A stretch of 64,000 nucleotides of DNA from Marivita sp003149565 (GTDB taxonomy: Bacteria > Pseudomonadota > Alphaproteobacteria > Rhodobacterales > Rhodobacteraceae): NCBI RefSeq assembly GCF_965216415.1, contig NZ_CBDCFU010000002.1. One strand, 5' to 3'. This document shows, piece by piece, positions 25,833-34,372 of this stretch. The notes under the pieces are model-generated. The model was not told the origin of the DNA, searched no databases, and was given only the letters and a program-made list of their open reading frames with translations. Numbering within the stretch: position 1 is the first letter of the stretch; the number at the start of each line of letters is the position of its first letter. Both the position numbers and the translations under genes were made by a program.

Positions 25833-27166
25833 CAGGTGACCTGTTTCAGAATGGGTTCAAGGGTCTGCGCCAGCCCCAGCAGGGCGGCGTCCTGCCCGGG
25901 ACCTGCGATCAGTTGCAGCCCGAGAGGAAGGCCATCGCGAGTCTGACCGCAGGGAATGCTGATGGCCGGTACACCGGCATGATTGATCTGCGGGGTAAAG
26001 GCCGCGTGGTCGCGCGGACCGGCAGGCAGACCGCCGATGGTCTCCGGGGCGGACAGCTTGGCGGGCCATGCGGGGCAGGGCGTCGTCGGCGTCGCGATAA
26101 AGCCGTGTCGGCGCAAAGCGCCGCGCAGGGTCGTCTTCATTCGATGCGACACCTGATGTGCCGCCGCGACCTCGACACCGCTCAACGCAAGCCCGGTTTC
26201 GATCTGCTGCGCGATCACGGGGTCAAAAACATCAGGGGTTTTCTGCCAGACATCTCCATAGGCCTGGGCGAGCCCCGCGAATTGCAGCGGCAGGATTTCG
26301 TGGCCCTTGATGCCGCCCCAGTCGATGTCGAGCGGTTCGAGGGTGACGTTCGCTGCGCGCAAGACGGCCAGCACGGCCTCGAAATTCGCGGCGACCTCTG
26401 CGTCAATCGCCTGACCGGTGCCGAAATCGGCGCTGACCGCGATGCGGACCGCGTCGGGCGCGTCCGGTGCGATACCGGCAAGAACCTCCATCGCCAACGC
26501 AATGTCACCCATGCCGCGGGCAATCGGGCAGATCACAGATATGCCCCAGACCGGTTCGTCAAAGCTCGGGCCGTAGGGGATCAGGTCCTGCGTGGGCTTC
26601 AGACCGTAAAGGCCGGTATGGGCCGGGGGCCGTCTGCTGGAACCGCCCGCATCGGTGCCAAGCGCCAGGGGCACGATCCCGGCGGCGACGGCGGCAACCG
26701 ACCCGCCGGAGGATCCGCCCGGTCCCATATCTGGATTGACCGGGTTGCGGGTGATGCCGTGCAGCGGTGAATTGGTGGCGCCCTTGCAGGCAAATTCCGA
26801 ACAGGTCGCGATGCCAAGGATCATCGCGCCCGCGTCGCGCAGACGTTTGACCGCCTCGGCATCCTTGGGGGCGATGTGATCGGCAAAAAGCCGGGAGCCC
26901 TGCGCGACGCGCAGTCCTTCGACCCAGATATTGTCCTTGATCAGCACCGGTACACCGGCCAGCGGGAGCACCTCTCCGGCGGCGACACGTGTGGCGACAG
27001 CCTCTGCCTCTGCCTCGAAAGCAGGGTTCAAATGGCAGATCGCATTGATCTCGGGATTGCGGGCCTCGGCCCGCGCCAGGGTTTCTGCCGCGACGGCCTG
27101 TGGCGTCGCATCGCCGCGCTGCACGGCATCGGCCAACGCGCGGGCTGTAAGATCAAGCAAGCTCAT
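25832..27166 (-). CDS. Amidase (amidase signature family)
   Basis: A protein of 444 residues from the ATG at 27166 (ATGA overlap with the PuuE-like gene). The Ser-cisSer-Lys triad is visible: Lys in VPVLIKDNIW, cis-Ser in GPGGSSGGSVAA and the nucleophile in TDAGGSSRRPPAHTGLYG. There is no signal peptide. The family splits amides, half-amides and carbamoyl compounds. In this operon it may hydrolyse the linear amide made by one of the ring-opening enzymes. The substrate cannot be read from the sequence. Confidence 0.9.
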   Translation of the reverse strand: MSLLDLTARALADAVQRGDATPQAVAAETLARAEARNPEINAICHLNPAFEAEAEAVATRVAAGEVLPLAGVPVLIKDNIWVEGLRVAQGSRLFADHIAPKDAEAVKRLRDAGAMILGIATCSEFACKGATNSPLHGITRNPVNPDMGPGGSSGGSVAAVAAGIVPLALGTDAGGSSRRPPAHTGLYGLKPTQDLIPYGPSFDEPVWGISVICPIARGMGDIALAMEVLAGIAPDAPDAVRIAVSADFGTGQAIDAEVAANFEAVLAVLRAANVTLEPLDIDWGGIKGHEILPLQFAGLAQAYGDVWQKTPDVFDPVIAQQIETGLALSGVEVAAAHQVSHRMKTTLRGALRRHGFIATPTTPCPAWPAKLSAPETIGGLPAGPRDHAAFTPQINHAGVPAISIPCGQTRDGLPLGLQLIAGPGQDAALLGLAQTLEPILKQVT

Positions 27167-28044
27167 GGCGTCCTCCCATGGTGGTCGGCCCAGACCCGCG
27201 CGATATCGCGGCGTGGTGCGATCCAGACGCCGGGTTGTGCCGCGATGTGCGCCAGCACCGCCTCTAGCCCGCCGATCCGCGCCGGGCGGCCAATGATGCG
27301 CAGGTGCAGCCCGATCGACAGCATCCGCGCGGCGCTTGCGCCTTCGGCATAAAGCCGGTCGAACGCCGCGATCACGTAATCCGAGAAATCGCACGCCTGA
27401 ATGAACCCGCCACCGGGCGAGAACCGCATGTCGTTGGTATCAAAGGCATAAGGCAGGATGACATGGCCCCCTTCCATGTAGGGGATGTCGTCGTCATAGG
27501 CGTTGCTGTCATAGGTAAACCCGCCGTGTTCGATCAGCAGATCGCGGGTCTGCGGTGAAGTCGCCGACCGCGTATGCCAGCCCACCGGTGCAACGCCTGC
27601 AACCTCGGCAATCGTGGCATGGGTCCGGGCGATGATGGCGCGTTCGGTTTCCGCGTCCATCCCCGCATGGGTTTCCCAGCGCCAGCCATGGCAGGAAATT
27701 TCGTGCCCGCGCGCAACGGCATCCTGGATCAGCCAGGGCGTGCGCTCCGCGGCCCGCCCACAGGTCGAAAAGGAGGCCCTGACCCCGTAGGTGTCAAAGG
27801 CATCGGCGATGCGCTTGTAGCCTTGCCGCGGGCCGTAGCCGAAATGGCTTTCCATGCACGGATCGGGCGTGCCCCTGACCTCTTCGACGGCCTCGTAGCG
27901 GGACTCGTTGCGCTCATCCCCGTCGCCGATGGACAGCTCTGCGCCTTCTTCGACATTGACGACAAACGACACCGCCAGACGTGCGCCATTCGGCCAACAG
28001 GGCGCGGGCTCGGCGCCGAAATATCCCTTCAGATCGCGCCTCAT
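27163..28044 (-). CDS. Polysaccharide-deacetylase-fold hydrolase, PuuE/allantoinase-like (copy 2)
   Basis: A protein of 293 residues from the ATG at 28044 (ATGA overlap with the ABC permease). NodB fold with WPNGARLAVSFVVNVEEGAE, FSTCGRAAERTPWL and the HGW-x-W-x2-H motif in SCHGWRWETHAGM, as in copy 1 and in PuuE. There is no export signal. It is clearly homologous to the protein encoded at 22035-22958 but quite diverged, so the two are old paralogues rather than a recent duplication. Because it is coupled directly to the ABC permeases, it may act first on the substrate that the ABC system imports. Confidence 0.82.
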   Translation of the reverse strand: MRRDLKGYFGAEPAPCWPNGARLAVSFVVNVEEGAELSIGDGDERNESRYEAVEEVRGTPDPCMESHFGYGPRQGYKRIADAFDTYGVRASFSTCGRAAERTPWLIQDAVARGHEISCHGWRWETHAGMDAETERAIIARTHATIAEVAGVAPVGWHTRSATSPQTRDLLIEHGGFTYDSNAYDDDIPYMEGGHVILPYAFDTNDMRFSPGGGFIQACDFSDYVIAAFDRLYAEGASAARMLSIGLHLRIIGRPARIGGLEAVLAHIAAQPGVWIAPRRDIARVWADHHGRTP

Positions 28045-28841
28045 CCCTGGATCATCCGGTTGAGGCCCACGGTGCGCGATCCGATGATCAGGACGATGCA
28101 GGCCAGCAGGATCAGGCCCGAGGAGATCGCCGCCAGCGACGGGTCGGGCTGTTCTTCGAGGTATTGCAGCATCTTGATCGGCAGCGTCTTGTTGCGCGCG
28201 TCTGTCAGAAAGATCGAGATCGGATAATTGTCCATCGACGCGAGGAACGCGAAGAGCCCGCCAGTCAGATAGGCCGGGGCAAGGTTGGGGATCAGCACCT
28301 TGAGAATGGCGCGGGGGTAGGACAGGCCCAGCGTGCGCGCGGCATCGACAAGGCTGAAATCGAAGGCGGACATGGAGGCCAGCAATGTGCGCATCACGAA
28401 GGGCAGGGTGATGACGATATGACCGAGCAGCAGCGACCAATACGCATCGCGCAGCCCGATTTCGCGGAAGAACTGCAACAGCGCCACGCCGACGACCAGC
28501 CCCGGCATCATCAGCGGTGAGACCGTAAAGGTTGCGATCGCCTCGCGCCCCTGGAATCGGCCCCGCGCGATGGCTACGGCCGCCAGCGTGCCAAGCACTA
28601 GCGAGATCAGAGTCGACACCAACGCCAGGTTGAGCGACAGGCTAACCGCCTCCCACAGGCCAGAGCGGCGTTCCAGCGACTGATACCAGCGCAGCGACCA
28701 TTCCGGCGGCGGCAGCGTGTAGACGGAGGACGAGGTGAACGACGCGGCCACGGTGATCACGATGGGCAGCATCAGGAACACCACCGCCCCAATGGCGACA
28801 CCCCAGCTGAGCGCAAGAAACAGGCGATCAGTACCCGTCAT
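28041..28841 (-). CDS. ABC transporter permease (PotC-like)
   Basis: A protein of 266 residues with six hydrophobic helices and the inner-membrane component motif (DAARTLGLSYPRAILKVLIP). It starts at the ATG at 28841, overlapping permease 1 as ATGA. It belongs to the spermidine/putrescine/iron (PotC-like) group. An extended open frame upstream is a shadow of permease 1. It forms the importer with the genes at 28838-31809. Confidence 0.92.
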   Translation of the reverse strand: MTGTDRLFLALSWGVAIGAVVFLMLPIVITVAASFTSSSVYTLPPPEWSLRWYQSLERRSGLWEAVSLSLNLALVSTLISLVLGTLAAVAIARGRFQGREAIATFTVSPLMMPGLVVGVALLQFFREIGLRDAYWSLLLGHIVITLPFVMRTLLASMSAFDFSLVDAARTLGLSYPRAILKVLIPNLAPAYLTGGLFAFLASMDNYPISIFLTDARNKTLPIKMLQYLEEQPDPSLAAISSGLILLACIVLIIGSRTVGLNRMIQG

Positions 28842-29668
28842 GACCGCGCCCCCAGCCGGTTGGCCAGCCAGCTTGACCCAAGAACAACCGCCACCGCGAT
28901 GAAGAGCAAGATCGACGAGATCGTCGCCCCCAGGGCCTCGTTCCGTAGGTACAGGAACGACCGCGCGATCAGCATCGACAGCGTCTGCTGCCGTTCGCCG
29001 ACGATAAGCGATGGGATCACATACATCGACACGGCCAGTGAAAAGACAAAGGCGCAGCCCGCCACGACGCCCGGCAGGCTGAGCGGCAAGGTGACGTTGA
29101 AAAACCGAAAGACCGGCGATGCACCCAAGGATGCCGCAGCCTCTGGCAAGCGGTGATCCATCTGGCGCAGCACGGCGTAGATCGGCAGCACCATGAAGGG
29201 CAAAAACACGTTGGCCGCCCCGATGATCAGCGCGGTTTCGGTGAACAGCATCCGGATCGGCGCGTCGGTGATGCCAAGCCCCATGAGGATATCGTTCAGC
29301 ACACCCCGGGTGCGAAAAATGATCGACCATGCAAAGGCCTTGACCACGACGCCCACCGACATCGGCAGCACCATCGCCACCAAGAAAACCGACAGCCAGA
29401 AGCCTTTGGCGCGCGACATGGCAATGGCCGTGGGGTAGGCGATCAAAAGCGCCAGCAACGTCGTCAGCGCGGCCACCCGAAGCGTCCGGGCAAGTGCGGT
29501 CCTGTTGAATTCGTCGCCAAAGAAAAGGCGGTATTCCTCGATCGAGAATTGCCCGTCGATCTGGAAGGATTTCAGAAGCAGAAGGAGCAGGGGCAGTGCA
29601 AAGACCACTGCCAAAAAGGCCAGTCCTGGCAAGGCCAGCAGGCCGATCTTTTCCGACCGTCCCATCAT
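28838..29668 (-). CDS. ABC transporter permease (PotB-like)
   Basis: A protein of 276 residues with an N-terminal helix and five further helices. The permease motif EAAASLGASPVFRFFNVTLP is near residue 180. Two adjacent ATGs (29668 and 29665) overlap the ATPase stop. It is the partner of the PotC-like permease that follows with an ATGA overlap. Confidence 0.92.
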   Translation of the reverse strand: MMGRSEKIGLLALPGLAFLAVVFALPLLLLLLKSFQIDGQFSIEEYRLFFGDEFNRTALARTLRVAALTTLLALLIAYPTAIAMSRAKGFWLSVFLVAMVLPMSVGVVVKAFAWSIIFRTRGVLNDILMGLGITDAPIRMLFTETALIIGAANVFLPFMVLPIYAVLRQMDHRLPEAAASLGASPVFRFFNVTLPLSLPGVVAGCAFVFSLAVSMYVIPSLIVGERQQTLSMLIARSFLYLRNEALGATISSILLFIAVAVVLGSSWLANRLGARS

Positions 29669-30750
29669 TTCGGGGCCTCGTAGACCAGTGTATTAGCCAC
29701 AGACCAGCCAAAGGTCACATCCTGTCCGCGCTCGGTCTCCGTGTGAATGCCGGGTAATTCGCATAACAGCCGGTCTGTGGTTTTTGTCGCGCCGTAGAGG
29801 TGGGTCTTGGAGCCAAGCAGCATCAGCTCGGCCAGCGGGAGCGTGATGGTATTCTCACCCGGCGCATTCCGGATGAGCTCGGGGCGCACGCCGACCATGA
29901 CTTTGGACCCTTGTTTGAACTGTCCATTGGCGTGAAGCCGGCCGTAATCCGTGTCGATGCTCAGCCGCTCTCCGTTGGCCTCGGCCACCGTGCCAGTCAA
30001 ATGCGTGGAGAGGCCGACGAAATCCATCACGAAGGGCGATTGTGGCCGGGCGTAAAGCTCCGACGGGCTGGCGAATTGTTCGATGCGTCCGGCATTCATC
30101 ACCGCGATGCGGTCCGAAACGCCCATCGCCTCTTCCTGGTCGTGGGTGACGAAGATCGCGGTCATGCCGCGGTCGCGCAAAAGCGATTTAAGCTCTACCT
30201 GCATCGTCTCGCGCAGCTTGCGGTCGAGGGCTGAAAAAGGCTCGTCCAGCAGAAGCAGGACAGGATCGACGATCAGAGCGCGCGCCACCGCGACGCGTTG
30301 TTGCTGGCCGCCGGAGAGGGCGGCGACAGGGCGGTCGGCGAAATCGCTCATCCGGACAAGCTCGAGCGCTTCCGCAACCTTGCCGGGGGTGTCGCTTTTG
30401 GCCATGCCGCGTGCGCGCAGACCGAAGGCCACGTTTTCAGAGACGGTCAGATGTGGAAACAGCGCATAGCTTTGGAACACCACGGAAATATTGCGCTTGT
30501 GGGCCGGCACAGTCGTAATCGCCCGGCCATCCAGAACGACATCGCCTTTGTCTGCCAGCGTCAGCCCGGCAATGATACGTAGTAATGTGGTCTTGCCGCA
30601 GCCGGACGGGCCAAGAAGGGAGACAAGCTCTCCCTTCGCCACGCGAAAGTCCATTCCGGACATGACGGTGGTGCCCTTGAACGCCTTCCCGACGCCGACG
30701 ACGTCGAGATACTTGCGTTGATCCGGCTCCGGCGCAGCGGAGCCAGCCAC
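29665..30750 (-). CDS. ABC transporter ATP-binding protein (PotA-like)
   Basis: A protein of 361 residues with Walker A GPSGCGKTT, signature LSGGQQQR, Walker B LLLLDEPFSALD and the switch FVTHD. A C-terminal TOBE domain (about 280-361) is of the type found in PotA/FbpC importers. The start is a GTG at 30750, 3 nt after the binding-protein stop. It powers uptake of the operon substrate. Confidence 0.93.
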   Translation of the reverse strand: MAGSAAPEPDQRKYLDVVGVGKAFKGTTVMSGMDFRVAKGELVSLLGPSGCGKTTLLRIIAGLTLADKGDVVLDGRAITTVPAHKRNISVVFQSYALFPHLTVSENVAFGLRARGMAKSDTPGKVAEALELVRMSDFADRPVAALSGGQQQRVAVARALIVDPVLLLLDEPFSALDRKLRETMQVELKSLLRDRGMTAIFVTHDQEEAMGVSDRIAVMNAGRIEQFASPSELYARPQSPFVMDFVGLSTHLTGTVAEANGERLSIDTDYGRLHANGQFKQGSKVMVGVRPELIRNAPGENTITLPLAELMLLGSKTHLYGATKTTDRLLCELPGIHTETERGQDVTFGWSVANTLVYEAPK

Positions 30751-30753
30751 AGG

Positions 30754-31809
30754 TCAGACTGCCATGAGCTTGTCGAAGCGTTCGATCCATGCCCGGCGGT
30801 TGGCCGAGACGAACGCCCAATCCGGCGAATAGATCGGCACACCTTCGGGGATGATCGCGCCTGCGGTCACGGTTGTATTTGCGGGAACAGATGACGAAAA
30901 CTCTGCGATGGCCGATTGCATTTCCGCGCCCAGCATTTCGTTGACATAGGCCTGTGCAAGTTCGGGGTTCGGCCCGCCTTTTACAAGGCAGATGCCTGAT
31001 GGCATGGCGAAAATCCCCTCCTTCGGCGCCGCAAGATCGACCGGTACGCCAGTGGCTTTTCGCGGCAGCGCGTAGGATGAGAAATTGCCAGACAGAAGCG
31101 TGATTTCGCCCTGTTCCAGCAGATTGAACGCCTGGCTCATGGTCGTGTAGACCGACAGCAGGTTTGGCTTCAGTTCTTCCAGCTTGTCAAACGCCGCGTC
31201 AATTTCGTACTGCGCTTCCGAGAACGGCTTGCCGGAGCCCAGCATCGCGGCGCTGAACAGCGTCCACATGCCTTCGGTGTTCTGGAGCGACGGGATGATC
31301 AACTGCCCGCTGGCCTCCGGTGCCCAAAGATCGGTCCAGGAGGCAACGCCGTCGGGGCGGAATTCGGTGTTGTAGGCAACACCAGCCCAGGGTTGCACGT
31401 AATTGCACCACATCCCGTCCATATGCACCGCATCGGGGCGCAGATCGGTCATGTTTGGCACAGCATCGGCGGTGATGGGTGTCAGCAGATCGGCCTCGAC
31501 CGCCTGGATCATCACGGGATCGTCCATCTGGACGACCGACAGGTAGGGTGCGTCCTTGTTCGAGGCCATTTTTTCGAGATTGACGGAGGATTTCGTGCCT
31601 TCGAACAGGATATCCGCGCCAATCGCCTCTTTCATGTGAGGAATGACGATTTCCTCCATCCAGGCCGTATGCGACCCGGCGCAGCCAATGACGATTTCGT
31701 TGCTTTGCGCCCGCAAAATGGCCGGGGTGGCCAAGGTGCCAAATGCGGCGTATCCGGTGCTTTTCAGCAATGCGCGGCGCGACAGGCGCCCTTGTCCATT
31801 ACGTGTCAT
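30754..31809 (-). CDS. ABC transporter substrate-binding protein (PotD-like), Tat-exported
   Basis: A protein of 351 residues from the ATG at 31809, which has a GGGAGA site 6 nt upstream. It carries a Tat-type signal (SRRALLKSTGYAAFG with AILRAQ as the cleavage region). The mature part is a PotD/FbpA-like type 2 binding fold (IVIGCAGSHTAWMEE, WCNYVQPWAGVAYNTEF, LLSGNFSSYALP). It is the first gene of the 14-gene run down to 17882, so the operon promoter should lie in 31810-32159. The ligand is unknown; polyamine-type homology alone does not identify it. Confidence 0.9.
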   Translation of the reverse strand: MTRNGQGRLSRRALLKSTGYAAFGTLATPAILRAQSNEIVIGCAGSHTAWMEEIVIPHMKEAIGADILFEGTKSSVNLEKMASNKDAPYLSVVQMDDPVMIQAVEADLLTPITADAVPNMTDLRPDAVHMDGMWCNYVQPWAGVAYNTEFRPDGVASWTDLWAPEASGQLIIPSLQNTEGMWTLFSAAMLGSGKPFSEAQYEIDAAFDKLEELKPNLLSVYTTMSQAFNLLEQGEITLLSGNFSSYALPRKATGVPVDLAAPKEGIFAMPSGICLVKGGPNPELAQAYVNEMLGAEMQSAIAEFSSSVPANTTVTAGAIIPEGVPIYSPDWAFVSANRRAWIERFDKLMAV

Positions 31810-32159
31810 GTTCACTCTCCCTGTGGCAGGTATGGTCATGGCCTGACGGTGACATGTGCTCGCGTGTGAAACGATTTTTTCTTGATGGCAATGTTGAGAA
31901 AAATACGAGATTGCTTTAAAAATTTGCGCTTTTGCCGGGGCGGGGCCAAAAACTCAGCCGCTGTGAATCCGCGGTTTGCAGTGTCGTCGTCGGTGCGACC
32001 ACAAAGGCCGATCCAGTCAGCGACGCGATGCGGAGGAATTCCATGGGGTGCCGTGGCGGCAAGGGCTCTCGCGACGCGCGCAATACCGGCGCGCTGGCCC
32101 GTTCGCGCATCACGTATTACACGAAGATAACACGGAATAGATGTGAATTCGATAAACGC
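31810..32159 (-). promoter_or_regulatory. 350-nt intergenic region, probable promoter of the ureide operon
   Basis: There is no gene here. It separates the second operon (ending at 32160) from the start of the first. An AT-rich stretch lies at 31868-31935, 60-125 nt before the ATG at 31809, a plausible promoter position. It includes GAAACGATTTTTTC, which loosely resembles the GAAAT..ATTTC palindrome found upstream of the dctP gene of operon 2. No terminator hairpin was found after 32160, so readthrough from operon 2 is possible. Confidence 0.4.
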
Positions 32160-33701
32160 TCAGCGGCGCGAGGACGCCTGATAAAACGGGACGCGTTCGA
32201 CGGTCGTCTGAAGGTAGTTTTCGTAGAATGCCTTCACGGCGGGAAACACGTCTTCGCGAAGCTGAAGACGGTTCATTTCCTCTTCGTCGCGCGGCTTTGA
32301 CAGAGCGTCTGCAATCTGGGCCAGGATAGCGTCCCGGTCGATACGGACAAAGCGACCGTCTTCGTAGATCACTTTTCCCTCGACCATCACCTGGTGGATA
32401 TCCTTCGATTTCGCCCGGTGGATCAGTGCATCCAAAGGCGCGATGCCCGGGTCCTGGAACGGATATGTCGCGCTGTCATAATCGAAGATCACCGCATCCA
32501 TCCGCCGCCCCGGCTCCAGCCTGCCGATCTGCGCGCCGAAAGCCGTTGTATGCGCGCCATGTTCTGTCGCCATGCGGAAGATCTGGCCTGGGGAGGGCAC
32601 GTCTTCGGGCTCCATCCCCGGCACGCGGTGCACGTTCAAAGCCATGCGCATTTCCTGCAGCATGTCCCGGTCATCATTGATCCCGGCCTCATCAATGCCG
32701 ATGCCCACGGTCATGCCGCATTTGTGCAGCTCCATCAGGGGCAGGACCCCGGATCGCAAGCGCAGGTTGGACGAACAATTGTGGCAGATGCAGGTGCCGG
32801 TTCCGGCGCAGATCTCGATGTCTTCCTCGGTCATCCATACGCCGTGTCCCAAGGTCATATGAGGGCCTAGAAGCCCCAGCTTTTCCAGGTGCTTGACAGC
32901 CGTGGTGCCAGTGCGGCGCGCGGCGTATTCCTTTTGGTACGCGGTTTCGAGCAAATGCATGTGCATCGGCGCGCCGGCGGCGACGGATTTTTCCTGCATT
33001 GCCAGCAACCCGTCATCGGTCATCCAGTGCAGGTTCGCGGGCGCCAATTGCACGCGTGTCCGCGGTGTCAGGCGCGTTTCGATCAGCCTGTCGAACATCG
33101 TCATGAAATCATCGAAAGGCATCGTGAGCCGGGCCAGGTGCGCGGCCATGCGTTTCCCGATCTCGGGCGGCAGCTGTTTGCAGAAATCAGCGTCGGCCTC
33201 GTAGACGAACCGGTTCTGTTCGCGCACCGAGTAGCAATAGGATACCCGCATTCCGATGTCCCGGTAGGCATCAAGCACCCGACCGGCGGATCCGACCACG
33301 GCATCGACATCGCCCACGGCCCATCCCTGGATATGCTGAACGGTCGTGACGCCGGTCGAAATCATCTCGAACGCCGAATACAGCGTGTCCAGATAGGGGT
33401 CGATCTTCCGCATGGCGAGGCGCGCGGCGAACCAAAGCTCCAGCGGGGAATCCGGCGCGCCCATCTGCAGCGGTGTCAGGCCGACGTGATGATGCGCATT
33501 GATCAGGCCGGGAATGATCAGGTGGCGCGGGTAAGACGAAACCGGCGCGTCCGGATAGGTGTCCCGAATGGTCTCGGCGGGACCAACCGCGAGGATCACG
33601 CCGTCTTCATGGGCAAGCGCCGCATCATCGACCGTTTGGGGTGTTCCGTCTGCATCGGTTCCGATGACGATCCACCGGGCGGTGATGATTTGAACGGTCA
33701 C
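32160..33701 (-). CDS. Amidohydrolase (AtzA/TrzA/cytosine-deaminase-like)
   Basis: A protein of 513 residues. The GTG start at 33701 overlaps the racemase-like stop as GTGA. It belongs to the mononuclear amidohydrolases that deaminate or dechlorinate N-heterocycles: LIIPGLINAHHHVGLTPLQM (metal histidines), HMHLLETAY, MTLGHGVWM and VGIGIDEAGINDDRD (catalytic Asp) are visible. Likely substrates are aminated heterocycles such as triazines, oxidised guanine or pyrimidines. Last gene of operon 2. The family assignment is firm; the substrate is unknown. Confidence 0.88.
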   Translation of the reverse strand: MTVQIITARWIVIGTDADGTPQTVDDAALAHEDGVILAVGPAETIRDTYPDAPVSSYPRHLIIPGLINAHHHVGLTPLQMGAPDSPLELWFAARLAMRKIDPYLDTLYSAFEMISTGVTTVQHIQGWAVGDVDAVVGSAGRVLDAYRDIGMRVSYCYSVREQNRFVYEADADFCKQLPPEIGKRMAAHLARLTMPFDDFMTMFDRLIETRLTPRTRVQLAPANLHWMTDDGLLAMQEKSVAAGAPMHMHLLETAYQKEYAARRTGTTAVKHLEKLGLLGPHMTLGHGVWMTEEDIEICAGTGTCICHNCSSNLRLRSGVLPLMELHKCGMTVGIGIDEAGINDDRDMLQEMRMALNVHRVPGMEPEDVPSPGQIFRMATEHGAHTTAFGAQIGRLEPGRRMDAVIFDYDSATYPFQDPGIAPLDALIHRAKSKDIHQVMVEGKVIYEDGRFVRIDRDAILAQIADALSKPRDEEEMNRLQLREDVFPAVKAFYENYLQTTVERVPFYQASSRR

Positions 33702-34372
33702 TTCGCGAAATCCGCATTTGATTGCAAAGCGAGCCGCGCGCGCATTTGTGCAATGGCTTCTTGTGTGCCGTCGATGACAGGCACCGGGCAATGCTGCGCA
33801 ATGCGCGTGGCCAGACCGGCCAGCGGGCCGCCCCCAATAACGATGCTTTGGGCGCCGTCTTTTGCACAACCACGGCAAAGGTCGGCTAGCGGCTCTGCAA
33901 GGTCTTCGGCCAATTCTGCGGGATCGCCCGTCAGAGGCGTTTGCAGCGTGGCCACCTGCATCAACGTTTCGCCCGCGCCGAGCTCGACCGCCTTGTCCTT
34001 CAGCGGTTGCGCCACCGCGTCCGCGAAGGTCACGATGGAATAGGGGCCTCCGATCCGAAGCGCCGCAGCGAAAGCGGCCTCTGCGATCCCAACTACCGGA
34101 ATATCTGGCCAGAGGCCACGAACCTCTTGTGCTCCGGTGTCTCCGAAAGAGGCCAGAACGATGCCGTCCGGCTTATCGGGATATCGTCGTATCGCTTCGA
34201 CGACCCCGCGCGCAGCCTCAAGGCCATGTTCGGCGGTGACGATCAGTTCTGGCCCGAAGGCTGCACGGCAGGTGACGAAGTCATCGTCCGGAAGTGCGAC
34301 AGTGTTGGCGGCATCGGCGATGCGCCGTGTGGTGCTGAGCGACGTGTTGGGATTGACGATAAGCAGACGCAT
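33698..34372 (-). CDS. Hydantoin/Asp-Glu racemase family protein lacking catalytic cysteines (copy 2)
   Basis: A protein of 224 residues starting MRLLIVNPNTSLSTT from the ATG at 34372 (TGATG overlap with dctM; a GTG lies one codon earlier). Same family as the protein at 25089-25832. The positions of the two catalytic cysteines read IVLASFGDTGA and IVIGGGPLAGLA, again without Cys. It follows a TRAP transporter and precedes an amidohydrolase, so it probably acts on the imported compound. The substitutions recur in two operons here, which suggests a distinct subfamily rather than decay. Confidence 0.82.
   Translation of the reverse strand: MRLLIVNPNTSLSTTRRIADAANTVALPDDDFVTCRAAFGPELIVTAEHGLEAARGVVEAIRRYPDKPDGIVLASFGDTGAQEVRGLWPDIPVVGIAEAAFAAALRIGGPYSIVTFADAVAQPLKDKAVELGAGETLMQVATLQTPLTGDPAELAEDLAEPLADLCRGCAKDGAQSIVIGGGPLAGLATRIAQHCPVPVIDGTQEAIAQMRARLALQSNADFAK

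Noticed and set aside
17014..31809. Idea that the ureide operon is part of a composite IS6 transposon
   Set aside because: Only one IS6 copy is present, at the 3' end; no second copy or target duplication was found in the window.
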